Shown here one piece after another: positions 8,711-16,908 of a stretch of 64,000 nucleotides of DNA (within the stretch, counting starts at the first letter, position 1; each line of letters begins with the position of its first letter). The stretch is from Pedobacter metabolipauper. Its GTDB lineage: Bacteria > Bacteroidota > Bacteroidia > Sphingobacteriales > Sphingobacteriaceae. Below the pieces are notes generated by a model that searched no databases, was not told the DNA's origin, and saw only the letters and a list, made by a program, of their open reading frames with translations. The translations under genes and the position numbers were made by a program. The DNA is taken from positions 124,001 through 188,000 of the forward strand of contig NZ_SNYC01000009.1 in the NCBI RefSeq assembly GCF_004362715.1, read 5' to 3'.

Positions 8711-9040
8711 ATGAGAAAGATCATCTTATCAGCAACATTTATAGCACTAGCAGGATTAGCAACAGTAAAAGCAAGCGAAGTTAAAAACCCAATCAGAGTT
8801 GCTGTACAACAGGATTCAACTACTAAACAAGACAGTACAACAAGAACTCCTGTAGAAATTAAAGATTTGCCAGAACCGGTTCAAAAAACGTTACAGACTG
8901 AACCCGTTAAAGCCTGGACACCAACGGATGCCTTTTTAGTAACTAACGCAGATAAAACTCAATATTACCTGGTTAACGTTAAAAAAGAGCAGGAAACCGG
9001 ATCGTTAAAAATTGACAAAGACGGTAAAATCGTTCAATAA
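8711..9040 (+). CDS. small secreted protein, possibly PepSY-like
   Basis: The frame is open from 8645, but the signal peptide (MRKIILSATFIALAGLATVKA) begins at the ATG at 8711, giving 109 residues. After a Ser/Thr/Gln-rich linker (about 30-45) comes one compact domain of about 60 residues, with LPEPVQKTL, then YYLVNVKKE and a closing SLKIDKDGKIVQ. This order (helix, strands, terminal D-x-x-G-K) resembles PepSY-like periplasmic domains. That assignment is by pattern only. The protein is likely periplasmic. It stands alone between two strong terminators, so it is probably monocistronic. Confidence 0.7.
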   Translation: MRKIILSATFIALAGLATVKASEVKNPIRVAVQQDSTTKQDSTTRTPVEIKDLPEPVQKTLQTEPVKAWTPTDAFLVTNADKTQYYLVNVKKEQETGSLKIDKDGKIVQ

Positions 9041-9067
9041 CCTCAATACATATATAGCAATTATCCA

Positions 9068-9104
9068 ATACGATGCCGGAGGATTCCGGCATCGTATTTT
9101 TTTA
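9068..9104 (+). terminator. intrinsic terminator
   Basis: A perfect 13-bp stem (9068-9080 with 9085-9097) with a four-base GGAT loop is followed by a T run to 9104. It ends transcription of the small secreted protein gene. Confidence 0.92.
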
Positions 9105-9140
9105 TTAAGACTATTTGCTGCTAACCAGCGTTGTATCATT

Positions 9141-9848
9141 ATGAAGATAAAGCTGACCTTGTTTATTTTGATCTGTGGATTCTCCATTCAGGCACAGTCC
9201 TTTAAATATCCGGCAATGGCCAGCCAGGGGCGAACCATTAAATCGTTAATACCTGCACAATGGAAGGTCATTGATTCTGTTTATGGTGATTTAAACCGTG
9301 ATCAGATAGCAGATATGGCACTAATCCTGGAATTTTATGCTCCGGTTAAGGAGAGCAGGGCCTATGGAGACAATACCACAGAGATTATCACTGAAATTCA
9401 AAAGCCCAGAATTCTGGCCATTTATTTTAAAAGCGGCAAGAGTTATAAACTGGCTAAGCAAAACAACAATTTTATACTAAGATCAGAAGAAGGAGGTGCA
9501 ATGGGCGATCCATTAAGGCCGCTTCACATCACCGACAATAAACTTAACTTCTTATTTGAAGGGGGTGCCAACTGGCGCTGGAAATTAAATTACACCTTTA
9601 AATTTCAAAATAATGACTGGCTGCTCACGCAGGCATCCAACAATTCTTATCATGCATCGTCGGGAGAGATGAACGAAAAGCAATATGACTTTGTCAATAA
9701 AAAGCGTCTTGTGATTACAGGAACAACATTCAATAGAGAATCTGCGAATACAAGTAAAGAAGAACCGCTGCAAGTTAAACAGCTGCGTACATTTACAAGT
9801 TTCAAAAAACCCTGGACCTGGGAAATTAGTCCGGATGAGTTTCTATAG
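9141..9848 (+). CDS. secreted hypothetical protein
   Basis: The frame runs up to a TTG at 9012 inside the previous gene, but the ATG at 9141 begins a clean signal peptide (MKIKLTLFILICGFSIQAQ) right after the terminator, giving 235 residues. An Asp-rich stretch, YGDLNRDQIADMALIL, resembles the calcium-loop segment of FG-GAP or EF-hand-like modules. A beta-rich region with Trp residues (GANWRWKLNYTF) follows. Proteins of this kind recur in Bacteroidota without a defined function. No enzyme motif was recognised. The gene converges on the LOG-family gene, with 4 bp between stops. Confidence 0.75.
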   Translation: MKIKLTLFILICGFSIQAQSFKYPAMASQGRTIKSLIPAQWKVIDSVYGDLNRDQIADMALILEFYAPVKESRAYGDNTTEIITEIQKPRILAIYFKSGKSYKLAKQNNNFILRSEEGGAMGDPLRPLHITDNKLNFLFEGGANWRWKLNYTFKFQNNDWLLTQASNNSYHASSGEMNEKQYDFVNKKRLVITGTTFNRESANTSKEEPLQVKQLRTFTSFKKPWTWEISPDEFL

Positions 9849-9852
9849 CGGC

Positions 9853-10440
9853 TTAAGTAAGGTTTCTATCTGTAAACCAAACATCACCATCAGTAACCGG
9901 TTTAAAGGATAACATTTCACGAACCAATTGAACGGGATCGGATTCATTAATAACCAGGTCTCTATTTACCTGCTTAAGAAATTTACCTTTAACCATAACG
10001 TCCATTTGTGCAAACAAGTGATCGTAAAAGCCGTCTACATTGAGTACACCTATGGGTTTTGAGTGCAGACCAAGCTGTAACCAGGTAAGTACTTCAAAAA
10101 ATTCTTCCAGTGTACCGAAACCGCCGGGAAGGACAATAAAACCATCGGATATATCTGCCATTCTTTTCTTACGGTCGTGCATATTCTCCGTAACGATCAT
10201 TTCTGTAATGTACTTATGTCCAATTTCCTTATCCATCAAAAATTGAGGGATTACACCCGTAACAAGTCCGCCCCTTTTTAACATTTCATCAGCGATCACA
10301 CCCATTACACCTACACTGCCACCACCATATACCAGGGAAATATGCTGATCAACAAAAGTCTGCGCGAGATTTTCAATAGCTGTTCTTACTACCGGATCTC
10401 CGTTAAAATTAGCACCGCAATAAACACAAATAGATTTCAT
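9853..10440 (-). CDS. LOG-family nucleoside 5'-monophosphate phosphoribohydrolase
   Basis: This 195-residue Rossmann-like protein carries the LOG signature PGGFGTLEE (about 105-113) together with YGGGSVGVMG (about 38-47) and the MHDRKKRM stretch that completes the active site. Family members cleave the N-glycosidic bond of nucleotides, classically cytokinin riboside monophosphates in plants; in bacteria the substrate is often AMP or unknown. The length is normal. It lies downstream of guaB in the same direction, but the hairpin at 10457 separates them. A purine-salvage role is plausible. Confidence 0.88.
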   Translation of the reverse strand: MKSICVYCGANFNGDPVVRTAIENLAQTFVDQHISLVYGGGSVGVMGVIADEMLKRGGLVTGVIPQFLMDKEIGHKYITEMIVTENMHDRKKRMADISDGFIVLPGGFGTLEEFFEVLTWLQLGLHSKPIGVLNVDGFYDHLFAQMDVMVKGKFLKQVNRDLVINESDPVQLVREMLSFKPVTDGDVWFTDRNLT

Positions 10441-10456
10441 AATGGAAAGTAATAAA

Positions 10457-10484
10457 AAAATCCCCTGGCAAGCCAGGGGATTTT
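10457..10484 (-). terminator. terminator of guaB
   Basis: The nine-base arm TCCCCTGGC (10461-10469) pairs perfectly with GCCAGGGGA (10472-10480). Flanking A4/T4 extend it to 13 bp with a very tight loop. The A run on the plus strand gives a U run in the leftward guaB transcript. Confidence 0.88.
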
Positions 10485-10502
10485 AGGGGTAATATTTTTT
10501 GA

Positions 10503-11972
10503 TTAACGTGAATAGTTTGGCGCTTCTTTAGTTATTGAAATATCATGAGGGTGACTTTCGCGCATACCCGCAGCAGTGATCCTTACAAATTTAGCTTTTT
10601 GCAGCTCTTCAATCGTAGCAGCTCCGCAATAATGCATTCCAGCCCTTAAACCACCAACATATTGATAGATAATTTCGGCAAGGGTACCTTTATAAGGAAC
10701 GCGGCCAACAATACCTTCTGGTACAAGTTTAGTAACCACATCGGTCTCATCCTGAAAATAGCGGTCTTTAGAACCTTGCTGCATGGCTTCAACAGAACCC
10801 ATTCCACGGTAAGATTTAAACTTACGTCCTTCGTAAATGATGGTTTCACCCGGCGACTCTTCCACTCCTGCAAACAATGAGCCTGCCATGATACAGCTGG
10901 CACCCGCAGCAATTGCTTTAACGATGTCACCAGTCTGCTTAATACCACCATCGGCAATAACAGGTATCCCCGTTCCAATTAATGCCTGGGCACATTCAAA
11001 AACAGCATACAATTGAGGTACACCAACACCGGCAATGATCCGGGTAGTACAAATTGATCCGGGACCAATTCCTACTTTAACCGCATCAGCACCAGCAGCA
11101 GCCAGGGCAAGGGCAGCGTCAGCAGTGGCGATGTTCCCGGCAATGACCTGCAGATCAGGAAACCTCAGTTTTACTGCAGTTACCATATCAATTACCCCTT
11201 TAGAGTGACCATGAGCAGTATCAACCACAACCACATCCACACCTGCCTGTACCAGTGCAGCAACCCTGTCAATATTATCGGCAGCAACGCCAACAGCGGC
11301 ACCTACTCTTAAACGACCGCGCTCATCTTTACATGCTTTAGGGTAATTTTTATATTTCTGAATATCTTTAAAGGTGATTAATCCAGCCAGACGGCCATTG
11401 GCGTCAATGACCGGAAGTTTTTCAATTTTATAATCCTGTAAAATTTCTTCTGCCTGGATGAGTGTAGTACCTTCAGCAGCAGTAATTAAATTTTCAGACG
11501 TCATTACCTCAGAAACCGGACGCTGCATATCTTTTTGGAAACGCAGATCACGGTTAGTGATGATCCCTACTAGTTTATTGTCATGATCTATGACAGGGAT
11601 ACCACCTATTTTAAACTGGGTCATGATCTGGAACGCATCTGCAAGAACGGCATCTGCCCTAAGTGTTACCGGATCCTGGATCATACCACTTTCCGAACGC
11701 TTAACTTTGCTTACTTCTTCAGCCTGACGGCTTATGCTCATGTTCTTATGAAGAATACCTATACCACCAGCCTGGGCAATAGCGATAGCCAAACCAGCTT
11801 CGGTAACGGTATCCATTGCAGCAGAAACTATAGGTACGTTGAGGCGGATTTTCCTGGTCAGATAACTTCCGGTATCCACATCACGCGGCAGAACTTCAGA
11901 ATATGCAGGCACTAACAATACATCATCGTATGTTAAACCTTCGGCTATAAATTTATTGGGATCGAGTTGCAT
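10503..11972 (-). CDS. guaB: inosine-5'-monophosphate dehydrogenase
   Basis: This enzyme oxidises IMP to XMP with NAD, the committed step of GMP synthesis. The frame is open to 12047 through a TTG, but the family start is the ATG at 11972 (MQLDPNKFIAEGLTYDDV), giving 489 residues. A TIM barrel is interrupted by tandem CBS domains (about 97-205). The catalytic loop is GPGSICTTR with C308. The flap and K+ site segments (GMGSVEAM, then EGIVGRVPYKG) are conserved. A well-formed promoter is upstream and a terminator directly downstream, so the gene is probably monocistronic. Confidence 0.96.
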   Translation of the reverse strand: MQLDPNKFIAEGLTYDDVLLVPAYSEVLPRDVDTGSYLTRKIRLNVPIVSAAMDTVTEAGLAIAIAQAGGIGILHKNMSISRQAEEVSKVKRSESGMIQDPVTLRADAVLADAFQIMTQFKIGGIPVIDHDNKLVGIITNRDLRFQKDMQRPVSEVMTSENLITAAEGTTLIQAEEILQDYKIEKLPVIDANGRLAGLITFKDIQKYKNYPKACKDERGRLRVGAAVGVAADNIDRVAALVQAGVDVVVVDTAHGHSKGVIDMVTAVKLRFPDLQVIAGNIATADAALALAAAGADAVKVGIGPGSICTTRIIAGVGVPQLYAVFECAQALIGTGIPVIADGGIKQTGDIVKAIAAGASCIMAGSLFAGVEESPGETIIYEGRKFKSYRGMGSVEAMQQGSKDRYFQDETDVVTKLVPEGIVGRVPYKGTLAEIIYQYVGGLRAGMHYCGAATIEELQKAKFVRITAAGMRESHPHDISITKEAPNYSR

Positions 11973-12004
11973 AGCAAATAATTTATGAGTTACTATTTGC
12001 GAGG

Positions 12005-12036
12005 CAAAAATACGATTATAATTGATAATAAACAAC
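12005..12036 (-). promoter_or_regulatory. predicted guaB promoter
   Basis: On the minus strand TATTTTTG (12012 to 12005) is a perfect TAnnTTTG -7 element. GTTG (12036 to 12033), one mismatch from TTTG, lies 20 nt upstream. The predicted RNA would start about 25 nt before the ATG at 11972, which supports that start over the upstream TTG. Confidence 0.65.
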
Positions 12037-12138
12037 AGTATTACCAATATAGGCAGAGGAGACTAAAAGATTACAATTAGATTAAACAGAATTAACGACT
12101 GAGATGAAGGCCTCTTTTGAGCTTAAAATTACTAAGGG

Positions 12139-12600
12139 CTATTGATCCGGCTCGGTATGCTGCCTCAGCTGCTTGGGTCCTTGTGGCCAGATGTAGGACG
12201 TAGACTGCTTTTTCCAGCCCAGGCTTTTATAAAAATCACCTTTACCAGGTGCTGCAGTGAGGTTCACAAAGTGGTAGTTATCGCCAAGTTTTTCATTTAA
12301 CGTTTTAACCAGGTATTTACCTAAGCCATTGCCCTGAAAATCCGGATCCACAACCACATCTGCCAAAAGCGCATAATACCGGCCATCGTCTACCGTGCGT
12401 CCAAATGCAATTAAGCGCTCCCCTTCATAAATAAAAATGGACCAGGTGCTTTTTTTAAAAGCCGCTTCAATCTCACGCTCTTCCCTAACCCTCCAGTTCA
12501 CCTTGTCAAAAAGTTCACAGACATATTTCCAGTCGACCCTTGACAAGTCAGGATTAATCTCATAACTAAGTTTGGTGGCATCTAATTTAACAGCAGACAT
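12139..12600 (-). CDS. GNAT-family N-acetyltransferase
   Basis: The 153-residue protein has the GNAT acetyl-CoA-binding motif A, DVVVDPDFQGNGLGKYLV, with the pyrophosphate-binding QGNGLG at about 89-94. The preceding strand (IAFGRTVDDGRYYALLADV) and the C-terminal FYKSLGWKK also fit a single GNAT domain. It would transfer acetyl from acetyl-CoA to an amine; the acceptor cannot be predicted. It is an isolated gene between the guaB upstream region and the divergent DUF3857 cluster. Confidence 0.87.
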   Translation of the reverse strand: MSAVKLDATKLSYEINPDLSRVDWKYVCELFDKVNWRVREEREIEAAFKKSTWSIFIYEGERLIAFGRTVDDGRYYALLADVVVDPDFQGNGLGKYLVKTLNEKLGDNYHFVNLTAAPGKGDFYKSLGWKKQSTSYIWPQGPKQLRQHTEPDQ

Positions 12601-12738
12601 AATTCAACAAATTTATGTAATTAAACATTATAATGTGATTTTAGTTTCCGTAAAAAACATGTTATCCTATACCATATCGACAAGTATAATTAATAAGTAA
12701 TAAAAAATTAAAAACCGTGAAAAAATAAATAATACCAC

Positions 12739-12769
12739 TTTTTTCTTCACAGTATAAATGGTATAATTG
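12739..12769 (+). promoter_or_regulatory. candidate promoter of the first DUF3857 gene
   Basis: TATAATTG (12762-12769) is one base off TAnnTTTG, with a TTTT -33-like element (12739-12742) 19 nt upstream. The motif GTATAATTGC recurs at nearly the same distance before the second DUF3857 gene. Confidence 0.45.
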
Positions 12770-12788
12770 CCCATTCTAAAACCGCTCA

Positions 12789-14789
12789 ATGAAAATCACA
12801 AAATTCATCGCTCCGCTACTACTGGTATTCTGCGCAATCTCTGTGTCTGCGCAAGACAAACAAACTTTAAGGAAGAAATTCGAAAAATATGGTGTTGTTG
12901 AACTCTCCGAATTTAAGACCACAGTAAGCGGGCCTGATTCTGCAGCATCTGCTGTCGTATTATTTGACACAGGTGTAGGTTATTTTGAACCTAACCCAAG
13001 CACTGAAAGCTTAAATTATATTTTTGAAAGACACATCAGATATAAGATCTTTAGTAAAGCAGGATATGATTATGCCAATCTTGAACTTCGAATGTTGCAA
13101 TACAACGGAAGAAAAACAGAGCTAAAAATCATTGATGGTGCTACTTACAATCTTGATAATGGAAAAATAGTAATCAGTAAGCTTAATAAGGAGGCCAAAT
13201 TCTCTGAACAGGAAGATAAGAACTATACGCTTGAAAAGTTTGCCTTACCAAATATTAAAGAAGGATCTATCATCGAATTCAAATATAAAATTAGTTCTGA
13301 TTTCTTATTCTCTATTGATCCATGGTACTTTCAACGGAAAATACCTACCTTATATTCCAACTTCAGTATTATCATTCCTTCAGACTATCAATATAAAGAG
13401 ATAACTGGAGGATATATAGAATTAAACAGAACCGAACCTAATAAGAACTATTTAAATACACAAGGCGTTCAAAACAACTTTCCAATGCACCTGGAATATG
13501 TAGCTAAAAATGTTCCTGCACTAAAAAGTGAAAGTTACATCACAACCATGGAAGATCATGTCAGCAAAGTAGAATATGAACTTAGCTCTTATAAGATTCC
13601 CGGCAAGATGTTTTACCAGGTAACCTCCTCATGGCCTTTGATTGCTAAAGAGTTAAAAGATGAGTTAAGGTTTGGCTATTTTATCCGGAAGACTGGAAAT
13701 TCCAAGATCGTTGTAAAAGATCTGATTAAGGATGAGAAAAATCCGGATACTGTGGTAAAAAAGATCTTAGACCATGTTAAAAACAATTTGATGTGGAACG
13801 GGAATTATAATTTCTTTACTTCAGAATTAAGTTTAAAAGCAGTCTTCGATAAAAAATCCGGTAATTCAGCAGATGTTAACCTCTCATTAATGATCCTCTT
13901 AAAAGAGGCGGGAATAGAAGTACTACCAGTCTTGATCAGCACAAGGTCTAATGGCACCCATCCCGGATATCCAATGCTTTCTAAATTTAATTCATTAATT
14001 CTCCAGGTAAAGATTGGAGAGAAATACGTTCTTTTAGATGCAACAACTAAAAATTCCAGCCCTGACATTATCGCCTATGAACATCTCAACCATTTCGGAC
14101 TGAAGGTCAATGCTGAAAAAGAAGTTGGCGAATGGATCTCTCTTGAACCTCAGAACATCAGCAAGAAAACAACCAGCTATGTGCTATCCCTTGGAGCAGA
14201 TCATAAGCTTAGCGGCAAGCTTTTCATAACCGCTACGAATTATCATTCCTTATCAACAAGGAACAAATATCTATCCTCAAATGATGAAAATGATTTCCTT
14301 AAAAACTATAAAAGTAATAAGCCAGGTTTACAAATAACCAATTATAAAATTGAAAATGTAAATGCTCCATACCAGGCACTTAATGAGACCATGGATGTAG
14401 TTATTGAAGATCATATGGAAGAAGCTGGAAACGTACTCTATTTTAATCCATTGTTATTTGATAAGACAGAAGAAAATCCCTTCAAATCAGAAGAACGCAA
14501 CTTCCCTGTTGATTTTGCATTTCCACATGAAGAGACCTACCGGATTAGTCTGGATCTGCCAAAAGAATACGAGGTTGAAAAAATGCCAAAGACTGAAAAA
14601 TTCACTTTACCGGAAGGAGCTGCAACCTTCAGCTTTGTTGCAGCACAACAGGATAATAAAATAGCAATAACCAGCAAGATCACCATTAACAGAGCTGTAT
14701 TTACGTCTGAAGAATACCATTACCTGAAAGAACTGTTCAAAAGCATTGTTAGAAAGCAAGCAGAACAGCTCATAATTAAAAAGATATAA
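12789..14789 (+). CDS. DUF3857/transglutaminase-fold protein lacking the catalytic Cys and His
   Basis: The 666-residue secreted protein has a signal peptide (MKITKFIAPLLLVFCAISVSAQ), an N-terminal DUF3857 beta domain (about 60-240), a central transglutaminase-like domain (about 310-425) and a C-terminal beta region. In active relatives the triad reads GDC...NH...LD/E. Here the first segment is GNSAD (S360 at the Cys position), the second is KFNSLI (S402 at the His position) and only LLDAT (D417) is kept. The fold is probably retained as a non-enzymatic binding or structural module. It is closely similar over its full length to the next gene (tandem duplication). Its envelope function is unknown. 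Confidence 0.85.
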   Translation: MKITKFIAPLLLVFCAISVSAQDKQTLRKKFEKYGVVELSEFKTTVSGPDSAASAVVLFDTGVGYFEPNPSTESLNYIFERHIRYKIFSKAGYDYANLELRMLQYNGRKTELKIIDGATYNLDNGKIVISKLNKEAKFSEQEDKNYTLEKFALPNIKEGSIIEFKYKISSDFLFSIDPWYFQRKIPTLYSNFSIIIPSDYQYKEITGGYIELNRTEPNKNYLNTQGVQNNFPMHLEYVAKNVPALKSESYITTMEDHVSKVEYELSSYKIPGKMFYQVTSSWPLIAKELKDELRFGYFIRKTGNSKIVVKDLIKDEKNPDTVVKKILDHVKNNLMWNGNYNFFTSELSLKAVFDKKSGNSADVNLSLMILLKEAGIEVLPVLISTRSNGTHPGYPMLSKFNSLILQVKIGEKYVLLDATTKNSSPDIIAYEHLNHFGLKVNAEKEVGEWISLEPQNISKKTTSYVLSLGADHKLSGKLFITATNYHSLSTRNKYLSSNDENDFLKNYKSNKPGLQITNYKIENVNAPYQALNETMDVVIEDHMEEAGNVLYFNPLLFDKTEENPFKSEERNFPVDFAFPHEETYRISLDLPKEYEVEKMPKTEKFTLPEGAATFSFVAAQQDNKIAITSKITINRAVFTSEEYHYLKELFKSIVRKQAEQLIIKKI

Positions 14790-14853
14790 TCACTCAGAAA
14801 GCAAATTTTGCTATTAAACAAAAAAATAATCCAATTAAATTTCACGATTTATT

Positions 14854-14884
14854 TTTTTCCTTTCAGGATAATACAGTATAATTG
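14854..14884 (+). promoter_or_regulatory. candidate promoter of the second DUF3857 gene
   Basis: TATAATTG (14877-14884) with a TTTT element (14854-14857) 19 nt upstream has the same elements and spacing as the promoter of the preceding paralogue. The regulatory region appears to have been duplicated with the gene. Confidence 0.45.
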
Positions 14885-14904
14885 CATACGCTAAATTCGC
14901 TCAA

Positions 14905-16908
14905 ATGAAATTCATTAAATTACTCACGCTTAGTTTGTTCATAGGTACAACTATAGCTTCAAACGCGCAAGAAAAAGAATTAACCCCAAAAACATTCAAG
15001 TACGGAAAAGTTGACCTCGCCGAATTCAATACCAAAGTAAGCGGTACAGATTCTGCAGCTTCTGCAGTGGTCTTGTTTGATGTTGGCAGAGGATATTTTC
15101 AACTCGATCCTACATCGGGCAGCTTTAATTATATCCTGGAACGTCATGTCAGGTATAAGATTTATAATAAGGCAGGATACGATTATGCAAATCTTGAACT
15201 TCAATTCTACAATTCCAATGGAAGCAAAACAGACTTAAGAGGTCTTGAAGGTGCTACCTACAACCTGGAAGGTGGTAAAATTATAACCAGCAAGCTTAAT
15301 AAAGAAGCCAAATTTTCTGAGAAACAGGATAAAAATTATACCTTAAAAAAGTTTGCGCTGCCAAATATTAAAGAAGGATCCATTGTAGAGTTTAAATATA
15401 AAATTACTTCTGACTTTATATTTACATTAAATCCCTGGTACTTTCAACGGGAGATTCCTACGCTGTATTCAAAGTATGATGTCCTGATTCCCTCCTACTA
15501 TCTGTATAAAGAAAGTGCAGGTGGTTTTCTGTATATAAATCCAAAGAGAACGGTAGAAAACCAGAATTATATGGGATCTGACGGCTCATTCAATCTCGAA
15601 ACAACACATTATAGTTATCAGGCCGAAAATGTTCCCGGATTAAAGAAAGAAAGCTACATCACCACCATAGACGACTATCTAAGCAAGGTTGATTTTGAAT
15701 TGAGTTCGATTACCATTCCCGGGCAGGTATACCGCCAATTTACATCGACCTGGGGTAAAATAGCGAAAGAATTAAAAACAGATGAGAACTTTGGATCTTT
15801 TATAAAGAGAAATGGAAGCAGCAAAACGATAGTAAAGAACCTCATCCAGAATGCAACGGATCCGGATACAATTATCAAAAAGATTTTTGAACATGTTAAA
15901 ACTTCCATCAAATGGAATGGAAGCTATAATCTCTATACTTCTGAACTGACCTCTAAATCCATATTCGATAAAAAAGCGGGAAACTCAGGAGACATTAATC
16001 TATCACTCCTGGTCCTGCTAAAGGAAGCAGGAATAAATGCGTTGCCGGTTTTGGTCAGCACACGTGATAATGGTGCCCATCCCGGTTACCCGATGCTAAC
16101 TAAATTTAATTCCATAATTGTTGAAGCAAAAATTGGTGAAAGATCCATCCTTTTAGATGCAACAAATAAAAGCTACAGCCCAAATCTTATTTCTTATCAG
16201 CACATGAACCACCAGGGTTTAAAACTAGATATCGATCTGGAACTTGCAGAATGGATTTCACTGGAGACAAAGAACGTAAGCCGGAAAACCATTAATTATA
16301 TGCTCACCCTTGACACAGACAATAAGCTAAGTGGTAAATTATATTTAACAGGGACAGATTTTGAAGGCCTTACCACGCGAAATAAATACATTTCTGCTAC
16401 CGATCAGAATGATTTTCTAAAATCCTTTAAGAGTGATAAACCAGGGCTCCAGGTATCCAATTATACCATAGAAAATGTAAACAATCCATATGAATTGCTG
16501 AATGAAACGATGGATGTGGTTATTGAAGATAATTTAGAAGAAGCTGGTAACCTGGTATATTTTACGCCGCTGCTATTCGACCGGACCAAAGAAAATCCAT
16601 TTAAATCAGAAGAGCGTAATTTTCCGGTAGACTTTGCCTACCCTTCTGAAGAAATGTACCGCATTAGCATCGATTATCCAAAAGGATATCAGCTGGATAA
16701 AATACCGAAAAGTGAAAAATATTCTTTACCAGAGGGTGCTGCTTCATTTACATTCCTCGTAGCACAACAAGACAATAAGATTGCATTGACCAGTAAGATT
16801 ACGGTTAACAAATCTTTATTTACACCAGAAGAATATCATTATTTGAAGGAGTTATTTAAAAGTGTAGTCAGAAAACAGGCAGAACAATTGGTATTTAAAA
16901 AGATCTGA
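14905..16908 (+). CDS. DUF3857/transglutaminase-fold protein lacking the catalytic Cys and His (paralogue 2)
   Basis: The 667-residue tandem paralogue of the preceding gene has the same plan: signal peptide (MKFIKLLTLSLFIGTTIASNAQ), DUF3857 domain, transglutaminase-like domain, C-terminal beta region. It also shares the C-terminal motif FKSVVRKQAEQL. The triad is degenerate in the same way: GNSGD (S361 for Cys), KFNSII (S403 for His), LLDAT (D418 kept). Since both copies share the substitutions, loss of catalysis probably preceded the duplication. The stop codon overlaps the start of the third gene by one base (TGATG), so these two are translationally coupled. Confidence 0.86.
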   Translation: MKFIKLLTLSLFIGTTIASNAQEKELTPKTFKYGKVDLAEFNTKVSGTDSAASAVVLFDVGRGYFQLDPTSGSFNYILERHVRYKIYNKAGYDYANLELQFYNSNGSKTDLRGLEGATYNLEGGKIITSKLNKEAKFSEKQDKNYTLKKFALPNIKEGSIVEFKYKITSDFIFTLNPWYFQREIPTLYSKYDVLIPSYYLYKESAGGFLYINPKRTVENQNYMGSDGSFNLETTHYSYQAENVPGLKKESYITTIDDYLSKVDFELSSITIPGQVYRQFTSTWGKIAKELKTDENFGSFIKRNGSSKTIVKNLIQNATDPDTIIKKIFEHVKTSIKWNGSYNLYTSELTSKSIFDKKAGNSGDINLSLLVLLKEAGINALPVLVSTRDNGAHPGYPMLTKFNSIIVEAKIGERSILLDATNKSYSPNLISYQHMNHQGLKLDIDLELAEWISLETKNVSRKTINYMLTLDTDNKLSGKLYLTGTDFEGLTTRNKYISATDQNDFLKSFKSDKPGLQVSNYTIENVNNPYELLNETMDVVIEDNLEEAGNLVYFTPLLFDRTKENPFKSEERNFPVDFAYPSEEMYRISIDYPKGYQLDKIPKSEKYSLPEGAASFTFLVAQQDNKIALTSKITVNKSLFTPEEYHYLKELFKSVVRKQAEQLVFKKI

